The position numbers and the translations under genes are program-made. Source: Flavobacterium tagetis (GTDB lineage: Bacteria > Bacteroidota > Bacteroidia > Flavobacteriales > Flavobacteriaceae). Taken from it: a stretch of 64,000 nt of DNA. Every line of letters begins with the position of its first letter. Position 1 is the stretch's first letter. Positions 17,178-25,923 of the stretch are shown piece by piece. Below the pieces are notes generated by a model that saw only the letters and a list, made by a program, of their open reading frames with translations, was not told the origin of the DNA and did not search any database. Location of the stretch: contig NZ_JAERSF010000004.1 of assembly GCF_016735615.1 (NCBI RefSeq), forward strand, positions 372,001 to 436,000, read 5' to 3'.

Positions 17178-17393
17178 CTAAATCTTAGAACTGTTTTCAG
17201 ATTTCATTTTTTTCAGCCATTGGTAGACAAACCAAATTACGGTAACAACAAAAATGCCAATTAAAACTGAATAATAGTTTTCGAAAAATTTATGAAAATA
17301 AGTTCCAATTAAAATATAAGCAGAAGCCATGCAAAGTTTGATTAAGATAAATTCGGAATTGGACCAGCTGGTTTTAATTTTAAAGAAATTCAT
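17178..17393 (-). CDS. Small two-helix membrane protein, unknown
   Basis: This 71-residue protein has two predicted membrane helices (about 18-33 and 41-59) and a basic C-terminal tail (WLKKMKSENSSKI). The start at 17393 (MNFFKIKTSW) is more plausible than one at 17453, which would prepend a low-complexity hydrophobic stretch. It belongs to no family I recognise. Similar small membrane proteins are common in Flavobacteria. Confidence 0.5.
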   Translation of the reverse strand: MNFFKIKTSWSNSEFILIKLCMASAYILIGTYFHKFFENYYSVLIGIFVVTVIWFVYQWLKKMKSENSSKI

Positions 17394-17542
17394 AATAATT
17401 AAGGTGATTAAGTTGCTTTGAATAAAGGTAATAAATAAAAAAACAGATGGCAATTATAAAAGAAAAGCAATATGAAGTCATAATCTTTTGAGGGTTAGAA
17501 TTTGTAATATTATAAAGTATTAAATGTAAAAAGAATAATGCC

Positions 17543-17917
17543 ATGGAAACGAATAATTTAGGAACGAAAAAAATAAACGGAACGCAGAAAAACATAGATG
17601 AATCTAAAGGAAAAAACGTTTCGCACGATAAAGAGCTAAAAGATGCCAAGCTGAATAAAGAGTTGGTAACAGATACAGACGGCGATAAAAAGATTGTGGA
17701 ACGAGCCCGAAATGAAAACGAAGATATTAATAAAGCGCTTCATCAAGTAAATCCAGATAATCCAAATGCAAACCGTGGAGTCGAAACAGAGGAAGAGGCA
17801 AATAAGACAGTTGAGAATAAAGATCGTAATTCTGATATAACGCCAAATCGATATCCAAACTCACATCCAGATAATCATAAAGATCGCGGAAACATGAAAT
17901 TGGATGAGGAGGAATAA
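17543..17917 (+). CDS. Hydrophilic, probably disordered protein, unknown
   Basis: This 124-residue protein is extremely polar. It is rich in Asn, Asp, Glu and Lys, with no cysteine and almost no aromatic residues, and phrases such as NPDNPNANRGVETEEEA. This composition suggests an intrinsically disordered cytoplasmic protein of the stress-hydrophilin kind. Function is unknown. It precedes an SDR gene by 155 bp on the same strand. Confidence 0.6.
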   Translation: METNNLGTKKINGTQKNIDESKGKNVSHDKELKDAKLNKELVTDTDGDKKIVERARNENEDINKALHQVNPDNPNANRGVETEEEANKTVENKDRNSDITPNRYPNSHPDNHKDRGNMKLDEEE

Positions 17918-18072
17918 GACAATACGAAATTTAAAACAAAATTGAGTCAATTTAATGTCAAATAACATAACATTAGCGGTTGGCGTTAATGTTATTTTAA
18001 ACTCCTTTCAAAGCTTTTGTATCGGTTGATATCTTCGTAAATTAGAGGTATCAATTTAAAAACATATATAAA

Positions 18073-18825
18073 ATGGCACTTTTAGAAAATAAAGTAGCTT
18101 TTGTATCTGGTGGAGGATCAGGAATTGGTCGCGCAGTAGCAGAAGCCTACGCTCGAGAAGGAGCAAAAGTTGTAGTATCTGATATAAATGTAGAACACGG
18201 TGAAGAAACTGTAAAAGTGATAAAGGAAAAGGGCGGTGAAGCTTTTTTCGTAAAAGGAGACTCGTCTAGTGCAGCCGACAATAAACATATGGTTGAGGTG
18301 ACAGTTTCAAAATACGGCCGATTGGATATTGCCTGCAACAATGCAGGAATGGGAGGGCCGGCAAAACCAACTGGAGAATATGAGCCAGAAGCTTGGGATA
18401 AAGTTATTGCATTAAACTTAAGTGGTGTTTTTTATGCGTGTCGTTACCAATTGGAACAAATGGAAAAAAATGGTGGAGGAAGTATTGTGAATATTGCTTC
18501 AATCCACGGACAGGTTGCCGCGCCAAATAGTGTTGCGTATACAGCAAGTAAACATGGTGTTGTTGGTTTGACTAAAAATATTGCAGTAGAATATGCGCAA
18601 AAAAATATTCGCTGTAATGCTGTTGGACCAGGTTATATTGAAACAGCACTTTTAAAAGATAATTTAAATAAAGAAATGATGCAGGCCGTTGCAGCAAAAT
18701 CTGCAATGAACCGTTTAGGAACAGCAGAAGAAGTTGCCGAGCTGGTAGTTTTCCTAAATTCTGATAAATCATCATTTACAACAGGAAGTTATATTATTGC
18801 CGATGGAGGTTATACCGCGGTTTAA
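18073..18825 (+). CDS. Short-chain dehydrogenase/reductase
   Basis: This 250-residue classical SDR has the cofactor motif SGGGSGIGRA (residues 12-21) and NNAG near 89. The catalytic Ser is in IVNIASIHG, with Tyr/Lys in YTASKHG, and the C-terminal signature is SYIIADGGYTAV. An Asp after the second strand (VVSDINVEHG) suggests NAD preference. It resembles 3-oxoacyl-ACP reductase and glucose dehydrogenase types; the substrate cannot be told. A terminator follows at once. Confidence 0.85.
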   Translation: MALLENKVAFVSGGGSGIGRAVAEAYAREGAKVVVSDINVEHGEETVKVIKEKGGEAFFVKGDSSSAADNKHMVEVTVSKYGRLDIACNNAGMGGPAKPTGEYEPEAWDKVIALNLSGVFYACRYQLEQMEKNGGGSIVNIASIHGQVAAPNSVAYTASKHGVVGLTKNIAVEYAQKNIRCNAVGPGYIETALLKDNLNKEMMQAVAAKSAMNRLGTAEEVAELVVFLNSDKSSFTTGSYIIADGGYTAV

Positions 18826-18856
18826 TATTTGTTAGAGAATACTATTTTGAATTAGT

Positions 18857-18888
18857 AAAAAGCAGTAAGCGAAAGTTTACTGCTTTTT
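18857..18888 (+). terminator. Terminator after the SDR gene
   Basis: A 12-bp perfect stem (AAAAAGCAGTAA / TTACTGCTTTTT) with an 8-nt loop runs into T-rich DNA. It starts 32 bp past the SDR stop. Confidence 0.8.
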
Positions 18889-19135
18889 TAGTTTTAAGCT
18901 TGCTTTGTTTTGTAGGAAACCTAGCGTTTTTAGGGTTTGCGTGAGTTTTAGATTATTTTGAATAATGTTTTGATTTGAGCCTTTTTTGTTGGTTTTATTT
19001 TATTATATTTAGTGTTGTGTTAAGTTTTTGTAAATAATGTTCATAAAAATATAAACGTTAAGTTTATGTTTTTGTAATATTCGCTTAACTTTAAAGACTA
19101 TAAATTTGAACTCTAAAAACTCTATTCTTTAACGT
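18889..19135 (+). promoter_or_regulatory. Upstream region of the T9SS nuclease gene with a -7 box
   Basis: No gene is seen in this AT-rich gap of about 250 bp. TAAATTTG at 19101-19108 matches the TAnnTTTG -7 box; a TTTG at 19071-19074 is slightly too far upstream for an ideal -33. The transcript would start near 19115, about 20 nt before the ATG. Confidence 0.4.
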
Positions 19136-22100
19136 ATGAAAAAACTTTACTTTTCGCGCTTTTTGGCTCTTTTATGTTTTTTTGCTTGCTTTTCTGGAGA
19201 TCTTTTTGCTCAAACTAATCCAGAAGCGCAAGAACCATTACCTTACAAACAAGATTTTGAATCATGGCTAGCTACTGATGCACAGTTTCCAGCAGGATTT
19301 AAAGGTTGGACTCTTGGTGGTAATGATGGTGGAGTAACTCAATACTTGACTTCTCCAATTTTTACAGATTATAATACTATACTTATTGGCAAAGGTGCAA
19401 ATACTAATTCAGGAGGTTTTTATAATTATGTTGGTAAACTAGGTTTTTTAAACACAGGAAGTGTCAATCTTACAATTGGTTTTGCTTTTTCAAGTGTTGG
19501 AACAACAAATGTACAGGTTACATATAATGTAATGACAATAAGAAATCCTTCTGATGCTACAAATACGAGAGTTAATGAAGTGATTTTGCAATATAGAGTT
19601 GGTACTACGGGAGATTTTATTTCACTTTTAGGAACGGCATATAGAAATAATTCTAGCAATCAAACTAGTACTACTGCTGCGCCACAAAATCCTCAACTAA
19701 GAAAAATCACTTTACCTGCAGAATGTGATAATCAGCCTGTAGTTCAAATACGTTGGGCTTCAAGACAAATTTCAGGGAGTGGAGGGCGTCCATCTTTCGC
19801 AATTGATGATTTAGATATTAGAAAAGATACTTTTGCTCCAACTAATCTTTCAGGTTATCCAAAAGCAGCAAATGTTTTAGCAGAAAGTTTTGATTTTATT
19901 AATAAAATTGATGAAATTGGAAAAACATATTATGTATTGTTGCCAGGTGGAAGTGCAGAACCAACAATTGCACAGATAAAAGCAGGTCAAGATTCAAATG
20001 GAGTTACAGCGTTGCAATCAGGAATTTTTGATGTAACAAGTTCTGCTCAAGAATATATTAAAAGTTTTACAGGATTACCTTTAAGCACGGCATATTCTAT
20101 TTTTTCTATCTCAGAAGATATTGCAGGAAATATTCAAGCATCAGTTAATAGAGTAGATGTAACAACGCTAAGTGTTATGCCTCCTGCTATATCTCCTTCT
20201 GTTGCGGTATTAAATTTAGGTGGTACCGAACCAAATTTTGATCCTTTAATTAAAAGCTATCAGATAGGAGCTTCAGATCTTACTGCAAATGTAGTAGTTA
20301 CTGCGTCAGGAAATTTTACTATTTCAAAAGATAACATAGCGTTCTCAACATCTTTGACATTTGTTCCTACTGATTTTGATTCTAATGCAACGCCAACAGT
20401 TTATGTAAAATTCACTCCTACTTCAGTTGCCAGTTTTACAGGTTCAATAATTCATGAAACAACAGGAGGTGTAACAAAGACGGTTAACTTAACAGCGCTT
20501 GGAGTAAATCCTTTAGTACAAAATTTTGACGATGCAAATGTTTTTGTAAACAGTAATTGGGTGCAATATAATGAGGCGGGACCTTTAAACAAATGGTCTT
20601 ATACTAACCAATCACGTAATGTTAACTCAGGAACTGGAGCTGTTTTAATGAATGGATTTTCGGATAGTGGTGCAAGTAAAGATTGGTTGATTTCTCCAAG
20701 ATTACGCTTAGATAGTTTTAATCACATTCCGTTATTATCTTTTTATTCTCGTCAATATTATGATGGGCCATCTTTAAAATTAGTAGTTTCTACAAACTAC
20801 GATGGAGTAAGTGATCCCAATACAGCTACATGGACGCCATTAGATGGTAAATTTCCAGGTAATACAGGAACTTACGAAAAATCAGAATATATAAATTTAA
20901 CAGCTTATAAAACTGATCATACTTATTTGGCTTGGGTTTACGAAACGACTTCTGGTGGACTTGATAATGCTGCAGAATGGTCTTTTGATGATTTTGCTAT
21001 TATTGATGAATCAAAATATGTGGACTCAAACCCATTTTTAGATTTTGCAGATGTAAGTCCGAATTCGGTTTCTGCTAGTCAGTCTTTTGTTTTTAATGCT
21101 GCAGGCTATGACGATATTACTATTGCCGCTCCAGCTTCTTACGAGTTATCATTAGATAATGTTTCATTTGCATCAAGTGTTATTGTTACTTCTGCCGAAT
21201 CAGAAGCAGGAAAAACAGTTTATGCAAGATTTGTTCCAACAGCAAAAGTACCAACAATCTCTGGCGTTTTAACTGTTACAGGAACCTCTCTTACTAAACA
21301 AATTGGGTTATTTACGGGAACTTCTATATTAAAAGCAGATACTTATGATGTAGTATCTTATAATTTAGAGTTTTTTGGTTCTGATGTTAAAGATAAAACT
21401 GGTAAAGAATTTGGACCAACAAATGATGTATTACAAATAGAAAACGTCGCCAAAGTAATGAACACATTAAATGCAGACGTTTATGTTGTTCAGGAAGTTT
21501 CTGATGATCCTTCAATTGATGCTTTAATTCAAAAAATCAATATCAACGGAAAAACATTTGACAAAGTAATTTCAACTTCTTGGTCTTACTCATTTAAGCC
21601 TTTAGACCCATATTTTCCACCTCAAAAATTGGTTGTAATTTATAATACTCAAACGACTACTGTAAAAAGTACAAAAGTATTATTTAAAGATTTATATGAT
21701 CAAATTCTTGCTCATACAGTAGTTTTACCAGGTTATCCAGGTACTGAAACCCCGGAACTTAATGATGATAGTTTTTTCTCATCGGGACGTCTTCCTTATT
21801 TGGTTCAGGTTGAGGCTAATATTGGCGGAATTAAAAAAGAAATCAACTTAATTGATCTCCACGCCCGTGCAAACACCGGAACTGATATTTCAAAATACAA
21901 TCTACGCAAATACGATATAGATTATCTTAAAGATGCATTAGATGCAGAATATCCAAATTCAAACTTAATTCTTTTAGGAGATTTTAATGATGATGTAAAA
22001 GCTTGGGTTGGTAATGCAAATACACCGTCATCTTATCAGAAATTTGTAGAAGATACAGCTGGTTATAATGCTTTGACATTAGGTATTAGTCAAGCTGGAG

Positions 22101-22567
22101 CGTATAGTTTTTTAAGTTCAAAAGGATTTTTAGATCATATTTTAATTTCTGATGAATTGAATGAAGATTATATCGCAAACTCGATTGCTGTTTATGATCC
22201 AAGAAATTTTATTTCAAATTATACGACAACAACGTCAGACCACGGACCAGTAATTGCTCGTTTCTATTTGAAAGAAGACGTGCTTTCTACGCCAGATTTT
22301 GGAAAAAACAAATATTTTGTAAAAGCTTATCCAAATCCTGCAACAGATGTTTTGAATTTTGATGTGAAAACAACGCAAGGAAGAGATCTAAAAATAAGAT
22401 TATATGATTTTAATGGTCGTGCGATAGGAAATCCAATTAGCGTTAAAAATGAATCTGAAGTTAGTACAGCAGTTGTTGCTGTTGGAAATCTAGTTTCTGG
22501 AGTTTATTTCTACACAGTTACAGAAAATAATAAAGTGATTTTTAAAGACAAAGTTATCAAGAAATAA
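19136..22567 (+). CDS. T9SS-secreted multidomain protein with adhesin-like domains and an endonuclease/phosphatase domain
   Basis: This is a 1143-residue exported protein. The parts in order are a signal peptide (about 1-26, LFAQ), a choice-of-anchor J-like beta domain (about 30-235), a linker of Ig-like repeats, a second cleaved-adhesin-like domain (about 460-630), another Ig-like repeat, and an endonuclease/exonuclease/phosphatase domain (about 740-1050). That last domain shows YDVVSYNLEFFG, QEVSDDP, LLGDFNDDVKAW and TSDHGPVIARF. A type IX secretion type A sorting signal closes it (about 1065-1143, AYPNPATDVLNF to GVYFYTVTENNK). It is probably an extracellular nuclease or phosphodiesterase that scavenges DNA or phosphate. 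It is monocistronic. Confidence 0.83.
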   Translation: MKKLYFSRFLALLCFFACFSGDLFAQTNPEAQEPLPYKQDFESWLATDAQFPAGFKGWTLGGNDGGVTQYLTSPIFTDYNTILIGKGANTNSGGFYNYVGKLGFLNTGSVNLTIGFAFSSVGTTNVQVTYNVMTIRNPSDATNTRVNEVILQYRVGTTGDFISLLGTAYRNNSSNQTSTTAAPQNPQLRKITLPAECDNQPVVQIRWASRQISGSGGRPSFAIDDLDIRKDTFAPTNLSGYPKAANVLAESFDFINKIDEIGKTYYVLLPGGSAEPTIAQIKAGQDSNGVTALQSGIFDVTSSAQEYIKSFTGLPLSTAYSIFSISEDIAGNIQASVNRVDVTTLSVMPPAISPSVAVLNLGGTEPNFDPLIKSYQIGASDLTANVVVTASGNFTISKDNIAFSTSLTFVPTDFDSNATPTVYVKFTPTSVASFTGSIIHETTGGVTKTVNLTALGVNPLVQNFDDANVFVNSNWVQYNEAGPLNKWSYTNQSRNVNSGTGAVLMNGFSDSGASKDWLISPRLRLDSFNHIPLLSFYSRQYYDGPSLKLVVSTNYDGVSDPNTATWTPLDGKFPGNTGTYEKSEYINLTAYKTDHTYLAWVYETTSGGLDNAAEWSFDDFAIIDESKYVDSNPFLDFADVSPNSVSASQSFVFNAAGYDDITIAAPASYELSLDNVSFASSVIVTSAESEAGKTVYARFVPTAKVPTISGVLTVTGTSLTKQIGLFTGTSILKADTYDVVSYNLEFFGSDVKDKTGKEFGPTNDVLQIENVAKVMNTLNADVYVVQEVSDDPSIDALIQKININGKTFDKVISTSWSYSFKPLDPYFPPQKLVVIYNTQTTTVKSTKVLFKDLYDQILAHTVVLPGYPGTETPELNDDSFFSSGRLPYLVQVEANIGGIKKEINLIDLHARANTGTDISKYNLRKYDIDYLKDALDAEYPNSNLILLGDFNDDVKAWVGNANTPSSYQKFVEDTAGYNALTLGISQAGAYSFLSSKGFLDHILISDELNEDYIANSIAVYDPRNFISNYTTTTSDHGPVIARFYLKEDVLSTPDFGKNKYFVKAYPNPATDVLNFDVKTTQGRDLKIRLYDFNGRAIGNPISVKNESEVSTAVVAVGNLVSGVYFYTVTENNKVIFKDKVIKK

Positions 22568-22584
22568 ATCGATTATAAAAACAG

Positions 22585-22613
22585 AAAAGGCAGTCATTTT
22601 ACGACTGCCTTTT
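22585..22613. terminator. Bidirectional terminator after the T9SS nuclease
   Basis: An 11-bp stem (AAAAGGCAGTC / GACTGCCTTTT) with a 7-nt loop and a T-run abuts the end of the convergent MepB-like gene. Confidence 0.8.
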
Positions 22614-22614
22614 T

Positions 22615-23124
22615 TTATATAAATACTTTTTTTAATTCCTCTAAATTAATTTTACCTTGATTTGAAAAGTTAAAGAAATAATCCAATTGCCATTTCTGAG
22701 TTTTCTGCGCCTGTTTACTTGTAGTTTCATCCCAAGGCGGATAAACTCTTGTTGCTCTGATTCCCTCTTTCTTTTCGGTAGAAAAAACACCTTTTTCTAA
22801 TAATGTCTTTTTTGGAAAAATAAATTGTCCCCAATTCTGATCTTTTCGAACACTCACAATTACAAAATCAATAGTATCTGAATAATCAAAAGGTTCAATT
22901 GTTCCTGATTGATTTCGTTTCCATAAAGTAACAAACTGCCCTGTTTTGGTTGGGGTAATTTTTGCTTCTCTATAGCAAATGTTTTTATTGTTTATCTGAA
23001 AACGAAATGCGCTGTATTCTTCGCTTTCGCTTTCCTTTTGTAAAGAAGCCATTTGCAAATCAGCTTTATCAAAAATAATCTCTTTACTCAATAGTAAATC
23101 AGGAGGACCAATGGTAGAATTCAT
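22615..23124 (-). CDS. MepB-like protein
   Basis: This 169-residue soluble protein matches the MepB family pattern: SAFRFQINNKNICYREAKIT, GQFVTLWKRNQSGTIEPFD, DFVIVSVR, GQFIFPKKTLLEKGV, and GIRATRVYPPWDETTSKQA near residue 122. MepB is named from the Staphylococcus mepRAB operon, but its activity is unknown. It is alone here, with no MATE pump nearby. Confidence 0.75.
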   Translation of the reverse strand: MNSTIGPPDLLLSKEIIFDKADLQMASLQKESESEEYSAFRFQINNKNICYREAKITPTKTGQFVTLWKRNQSGTIEPFDYSDTIDFVIVSVRKDQNWGQFIFPKKTLLEKGVFSTEKKEGIRATRVYPPWDETTSKQAQKTQKWQLDYFFNFSNQGKINLEELKKVFI

Positions 23125-23169
23125 AAAAACCTATTCTAAAAATAGTTTAAAAAATACTACAAATTTACT

Positions 23170-24915
23170 TTAAAAGTTAACATTCAGTCCAAAATTTAAT
23201 CCCCATTGAAACTGGTTGAAAGACTGACTGTTTAGCGGATTGATATAATAATTTACCGCAGGTTCAACAAAAACATTCGTCTTTTTGTACACACGATATT
23301 GAACCGTACTGCTCAATGTTGAACCATAAACATAATCATTGGCATTCATGTTTTCTCCAATAGAATGTCCGTCTAAAGCCACATTATTAGAAATTAATTT
23401 ACCAACAAAGCCGCCAGTGTTGATGTTAATCCTAGCTTTATTTTGATTAAAAACAGAATAAGAAACTTCAAGTGGCATCTCCACATATCTTAAATTTTGA
23501 TCTAATTTACCTGTTTGAACGTTTTCATTTTTCATAGCTTCTTTTGTGCTATTTGAAACAAAAAAATATTCTTGCCTTGTTGGATCTGATGACGCAACCG
23601 GACTACTGTCGGCATAGGAAGCGGCAGGAGCAAAAAAAGCATTGTTTTTGGCGCTTACGTAAGATACATTGGCAACACTTTGACCCAATTCGCTAATTTT
23701 TAGACCAGAACCAACTGCCCATTTGTTGTTAATGCTGTATTTTGTTTTGACACCATAAGAATTAGACTGCTTAGAATCGTTTACGTTTCCTAAGGTTTTC
23801 TCATTCTTAGTATTTTCAGAACTTGCAACACCAGCAAAAACGGCAACGGCCCATCTTTCTTTTTTATTGATAAGATTGTCTTTTTTCTCCTTTTCTTCTT
23901 TTTGCTTTTCAGGAGATAAAATTCCTTTTTCTAAATTCTGAAGTTCAGCCAGCTGTACAGAATCTGTTTTGCTCAAACTATTGGTAATTTTCAGATCGTC
24001 TTTTATGATAACTGCTTTGTCAGTGCGTTTATTCTCATTTTTACCAGAAACCGCATTATTTGAATTATAAGCATTGCTGTTTGTAAAAGAGTTATTATTT
24101 ACAGAATAGCGCTGATTATTGAAAGCAATATTTTTGTTATTTTTTGGAGCAATCTGTTCTTCAAAAATAGAATTTGAAAGCTGCTTTTTGGCTGTCGAAT
24201 TAAACTTGCTTTGTTTGCCAAATGCAACTCTTTCTTCAGAAATTCCTTTGTTAGAAGTTTTTGAATTATTTCCTAAAATAGATTTACTAGAAGATTTTAA
24301 AACAGATTTTTCTTCAGATGAACCTGAGTTTTGATATGCGACAGACTGGTTCAGAGCATTTGTATTAGATTTTTTCGAAGATTTGAGATTCGATTTCTCT
24401 TCTGATGAACTAGAATTCTGAAACGCAACAGATTGGTTTGGAGTGTTAGCCGAATTTGGCGCACTATACTTAGAATCTTTTTTATCGGTTTTGCTTTTAG
24501 AATTTGTCTCAGCCACAGAAGTCTCTTGAGCTTGAATCTGTGAATCGTTATTGAACTGATTCTTTGTAGCATTTCCATTTAAAGAATCTATTGTTTTACC
24601 AGTATTTTTATTTTGATCTAAATTTCTGCTGTTAGAGTTATGATTTTTTTCTTTGTCAATAACAACACTATTTCTGCTGTTTTCAATATTGCCGTTGTTG
24701 AGGTTTGTATTTTCAGATGAATCAGTAAAATGTAAAATTGAAGGCAGAAGCAACCCTAATAATAAGCATGCAGCAGCCGACCACCAAAGAACAACTCTCT
24801 TCTTCTTTTTAGGTTTATCTAATTTTTCTTCAATCTGACTCCATAATTCTGGAGGCGGAACACTCGAAAAGTCTTCCATTGATGAAAAAATATCTTCTAT
24901 TTTGTGCTTCTTCAT
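23170..24915 (-). CDS. Anti-sigma-like membrane protein with C-terminal outer-membrane-barrel-like domain
   Basis: This is a 581-residue protein of unusual build. Residues 1-40 are cytoplasmic, with the EDIFSSMEDFSSVPPPELW pattern seen in Bacteroidota anti-sigma proteins. One membrane helix follows (about 44-62). A long Asn/Ser/Lys-rich low-complexity linker (about 65-350) holds a 29-residue tandem repeat (QSVAFQNSSSSEEKS / QSVAYQNSGSSEEKS). The C-terminal 230 residues resemble a PorT/outer membrane beta-barrel domain, ending QFQWGLNFGLNVNF. It overlaps the sigma factor gene by 4 bp, so anti-sigma function is likely. Confidence 0.68.
   Translation of the reverse strand: MKKHKIEDIFSSMEDFSSVPPPELWSQIEEKLDKPKKKKRVVLWWSAAACLLLGLLLPSILHFTDSSENTNLNNGNIENSRNSVVIDKEKNHNSNSRNLDQNKNTGKTIDSLNGNATKNQFNNDSQIQAQETSVAETNSKSKTDKKDSKYSAPNSANTPNQSVAFQNSSSSEEKSNLKSSKKSNTNALNQSVAYQNSGSSEEKSVLKSSSKSILGNNSKTSNKGISEERVAFGKQSKFNSTAKKQLSNSIFEEQIAPKNNKNIAFNNQRYSVNNNSFTNSNAYNSNNAVSGKNENKRTDKAVIIKDDLKITNSLSKTDSVQLAELQNLEKGILSPEKQKEEKEKKDNLINKKERWAVAVFAGVASSENTKNEKTLGNVNDSKQSNSYGVKTKYSINNKWAVGSGLKISELGQSVANVSYVSAKNNAFFAPAASYADSSPVASSDPTRQEYFFVSNSTKEAMKNENVQTGKLDQNLRYVEMPLEVSYSVFNQNKARININTGGFVGKLISNNVALDGHSIGENMNANDYVYGSTLSSTVQYRVYKKTNVFVEPAVNYYINPLNSQSFNQFQWGLNFGLNVNF
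24290..24463 (-). repeat. 87-bp tandem repeat inside the anti-sigma-like gene
   Basis: Two imperfect 87-bp units start near 24290 and 24377. They encode two 29-residue copies of NQSVAxQNSxSSEEKSxLKSS in the linker. The frame is preserved. Confidence 0.65.
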
Positions 24916-25475
24916 GCTGTTTTAAAATTTTTTATGCTCAAAATTCGCTTTTGTAATATATGTTTGGCGCGATTTAAATTTGATTTTGAAGTCCCTTCGG
25001 AGATTTTTAAGAGTTCGGCGATTTCTTTGTGTTTCATTTTTTCAAATACATACAAGTTAAAAACCGTTCGATATTGATCTGGTAAATCCCGAATGTATTC
25101 CAGCAGTTTTTCTTGTTCTATCGGAATAGCTTCCAGTTCTTCTTCTTCCACAAAGTCGGTATCGGGATCAAAAACATCTAAAAAGAAACTTTCTTTTTTC
25201 TTTTTGTTCAAAGTCTCGATAAGCTTATTGATAAAGATTCTTTTTAGCCAGCCTTCAAAGCTTCCTTCAAATTTATATTGGCTTATTTTCTGAAACGCAA
25301 TTACAAAAGCTTCCTGAAAAACATCTTTCGCATCATCTTCGTTCTTCATATATTTCAAACATATACCATACAAAACAGGAGAGAACAACTGATAGATTTT
25401 CAGCTGTCCCTCTCTGTCATTTTTCATGCACAGTTTGATATATTTTTCTAACTCGTCTTTCAAGAAATGGTTCAA
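24912..25475 (-). CDS. ECF RNA polymerase sigma factor
   Basis: This 187-residue ECF sigma factor has region 2 with YMKNEDDAKDVFQEAFVIAF and GSFEGWLKRIFINK, an acidic linker, then region 4 with LPDQYRTVFNLYVFEKMKH, KEIAELLKISEGTSKSNLNR and AKHILQKR. It overlaps the downstream anti-sigma-like gene by 4 bp. This is the second sigma operon in the window and belongs to a different subgroup from the one at 2.9 kb. Confidence 0.9.
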   Translation of the reverse strand: MNHFLKDELEKYIKLCMKNDREGQLKIYQLFSPVLYGICLKYMKNEDDAKDVFQEAFVIAFQKISQYKFEGSFEGWLKRIFINKLIETLNKKKKESFFLDVFDPDTDFVEEEELEAIPIEQEKLLEYIRDLPDQYRTVFNLYVFEKMKHKEIAELLKISEGTSKSNLNRAKHILQKRILSIKNFKTA

Positions 25476-25514
25476 ATTTGATTTTGCAAAAATAGTTTTA
25501 AATAGCTTACAAAA

Positions 25515-25916
25515 CTATCTTTTAAAAATAGTTCGAGTACCGTCTTGACTGTTGCTTACAATTGTTAGGTTTTGATTGTCAAGGTTTTCAATTATGTAAG
25601 TTTTGCCTTCAAACGTAATTAGATCATGTTCTGACTGATCAAAAAATCCTTTTCCTTTTTCTATCTGATAAGCACTGTTTCTTATCTCTACATTGTTTTT
25701 ATACGTAATAACCCTTCCATCTTGGGTAAAGATAATTTTCTTGGTAAATCCGATTGTTTTTGGAGTTGTAACATACGGATTATTCGAACCTCCAATAGAT
25801 TTTTCCCAAATCCAAGTATTTATTAATGATCCGGCAGCTTCTTCTCTAGAAGCATTTACAGAGATCATTGATGTAAAAAGAAAACAAATAATAAAAGATA
25901 AAAAGAGTTTCTTCAT
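25515..25916 (-). CDS. Small secreted lipocalin-like protein, unknown
   Basis: This 133-residue protein has a signal peptide (about 1-22, ISVNAS). The mature part is mostly beta strands: NTWIWEKSIGG, TIGFTKKIIFTQDGRVITYKNN, and TYIIENLDNQNLTIVSNSQDG. The pattern resembles the lipocalin-like or META-type small beta proteins common in this phylum. It lies 7 bp downstream of the PrcB-domain lipoprotein and 39 bp upstream of the sigma gene, so the three may share a transcript. Confidence 0.55.
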   Translation of the reverse strand: MKKLFLSFIICFLFTSMISVNASREEAAGSLINTWIWEKSIGGSNNPYVTTPKTIGFTKKIIFTQDGRVITYKNNVEIRNSAYQIEKGKGFFDQSEHDLITFEGKTYIIENLDNQNLTIVSNSQDGTRTIFKR

Positions 25917-25923
25917 GATTGAA

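Noticed and set aside
23170..24915. Two genes (anti-sigma and outer membrane protein) merged by error
   Set aside because: The frame is continuous through a long repeat-containing linker with no internal start or spacer typical of a gene boundary.
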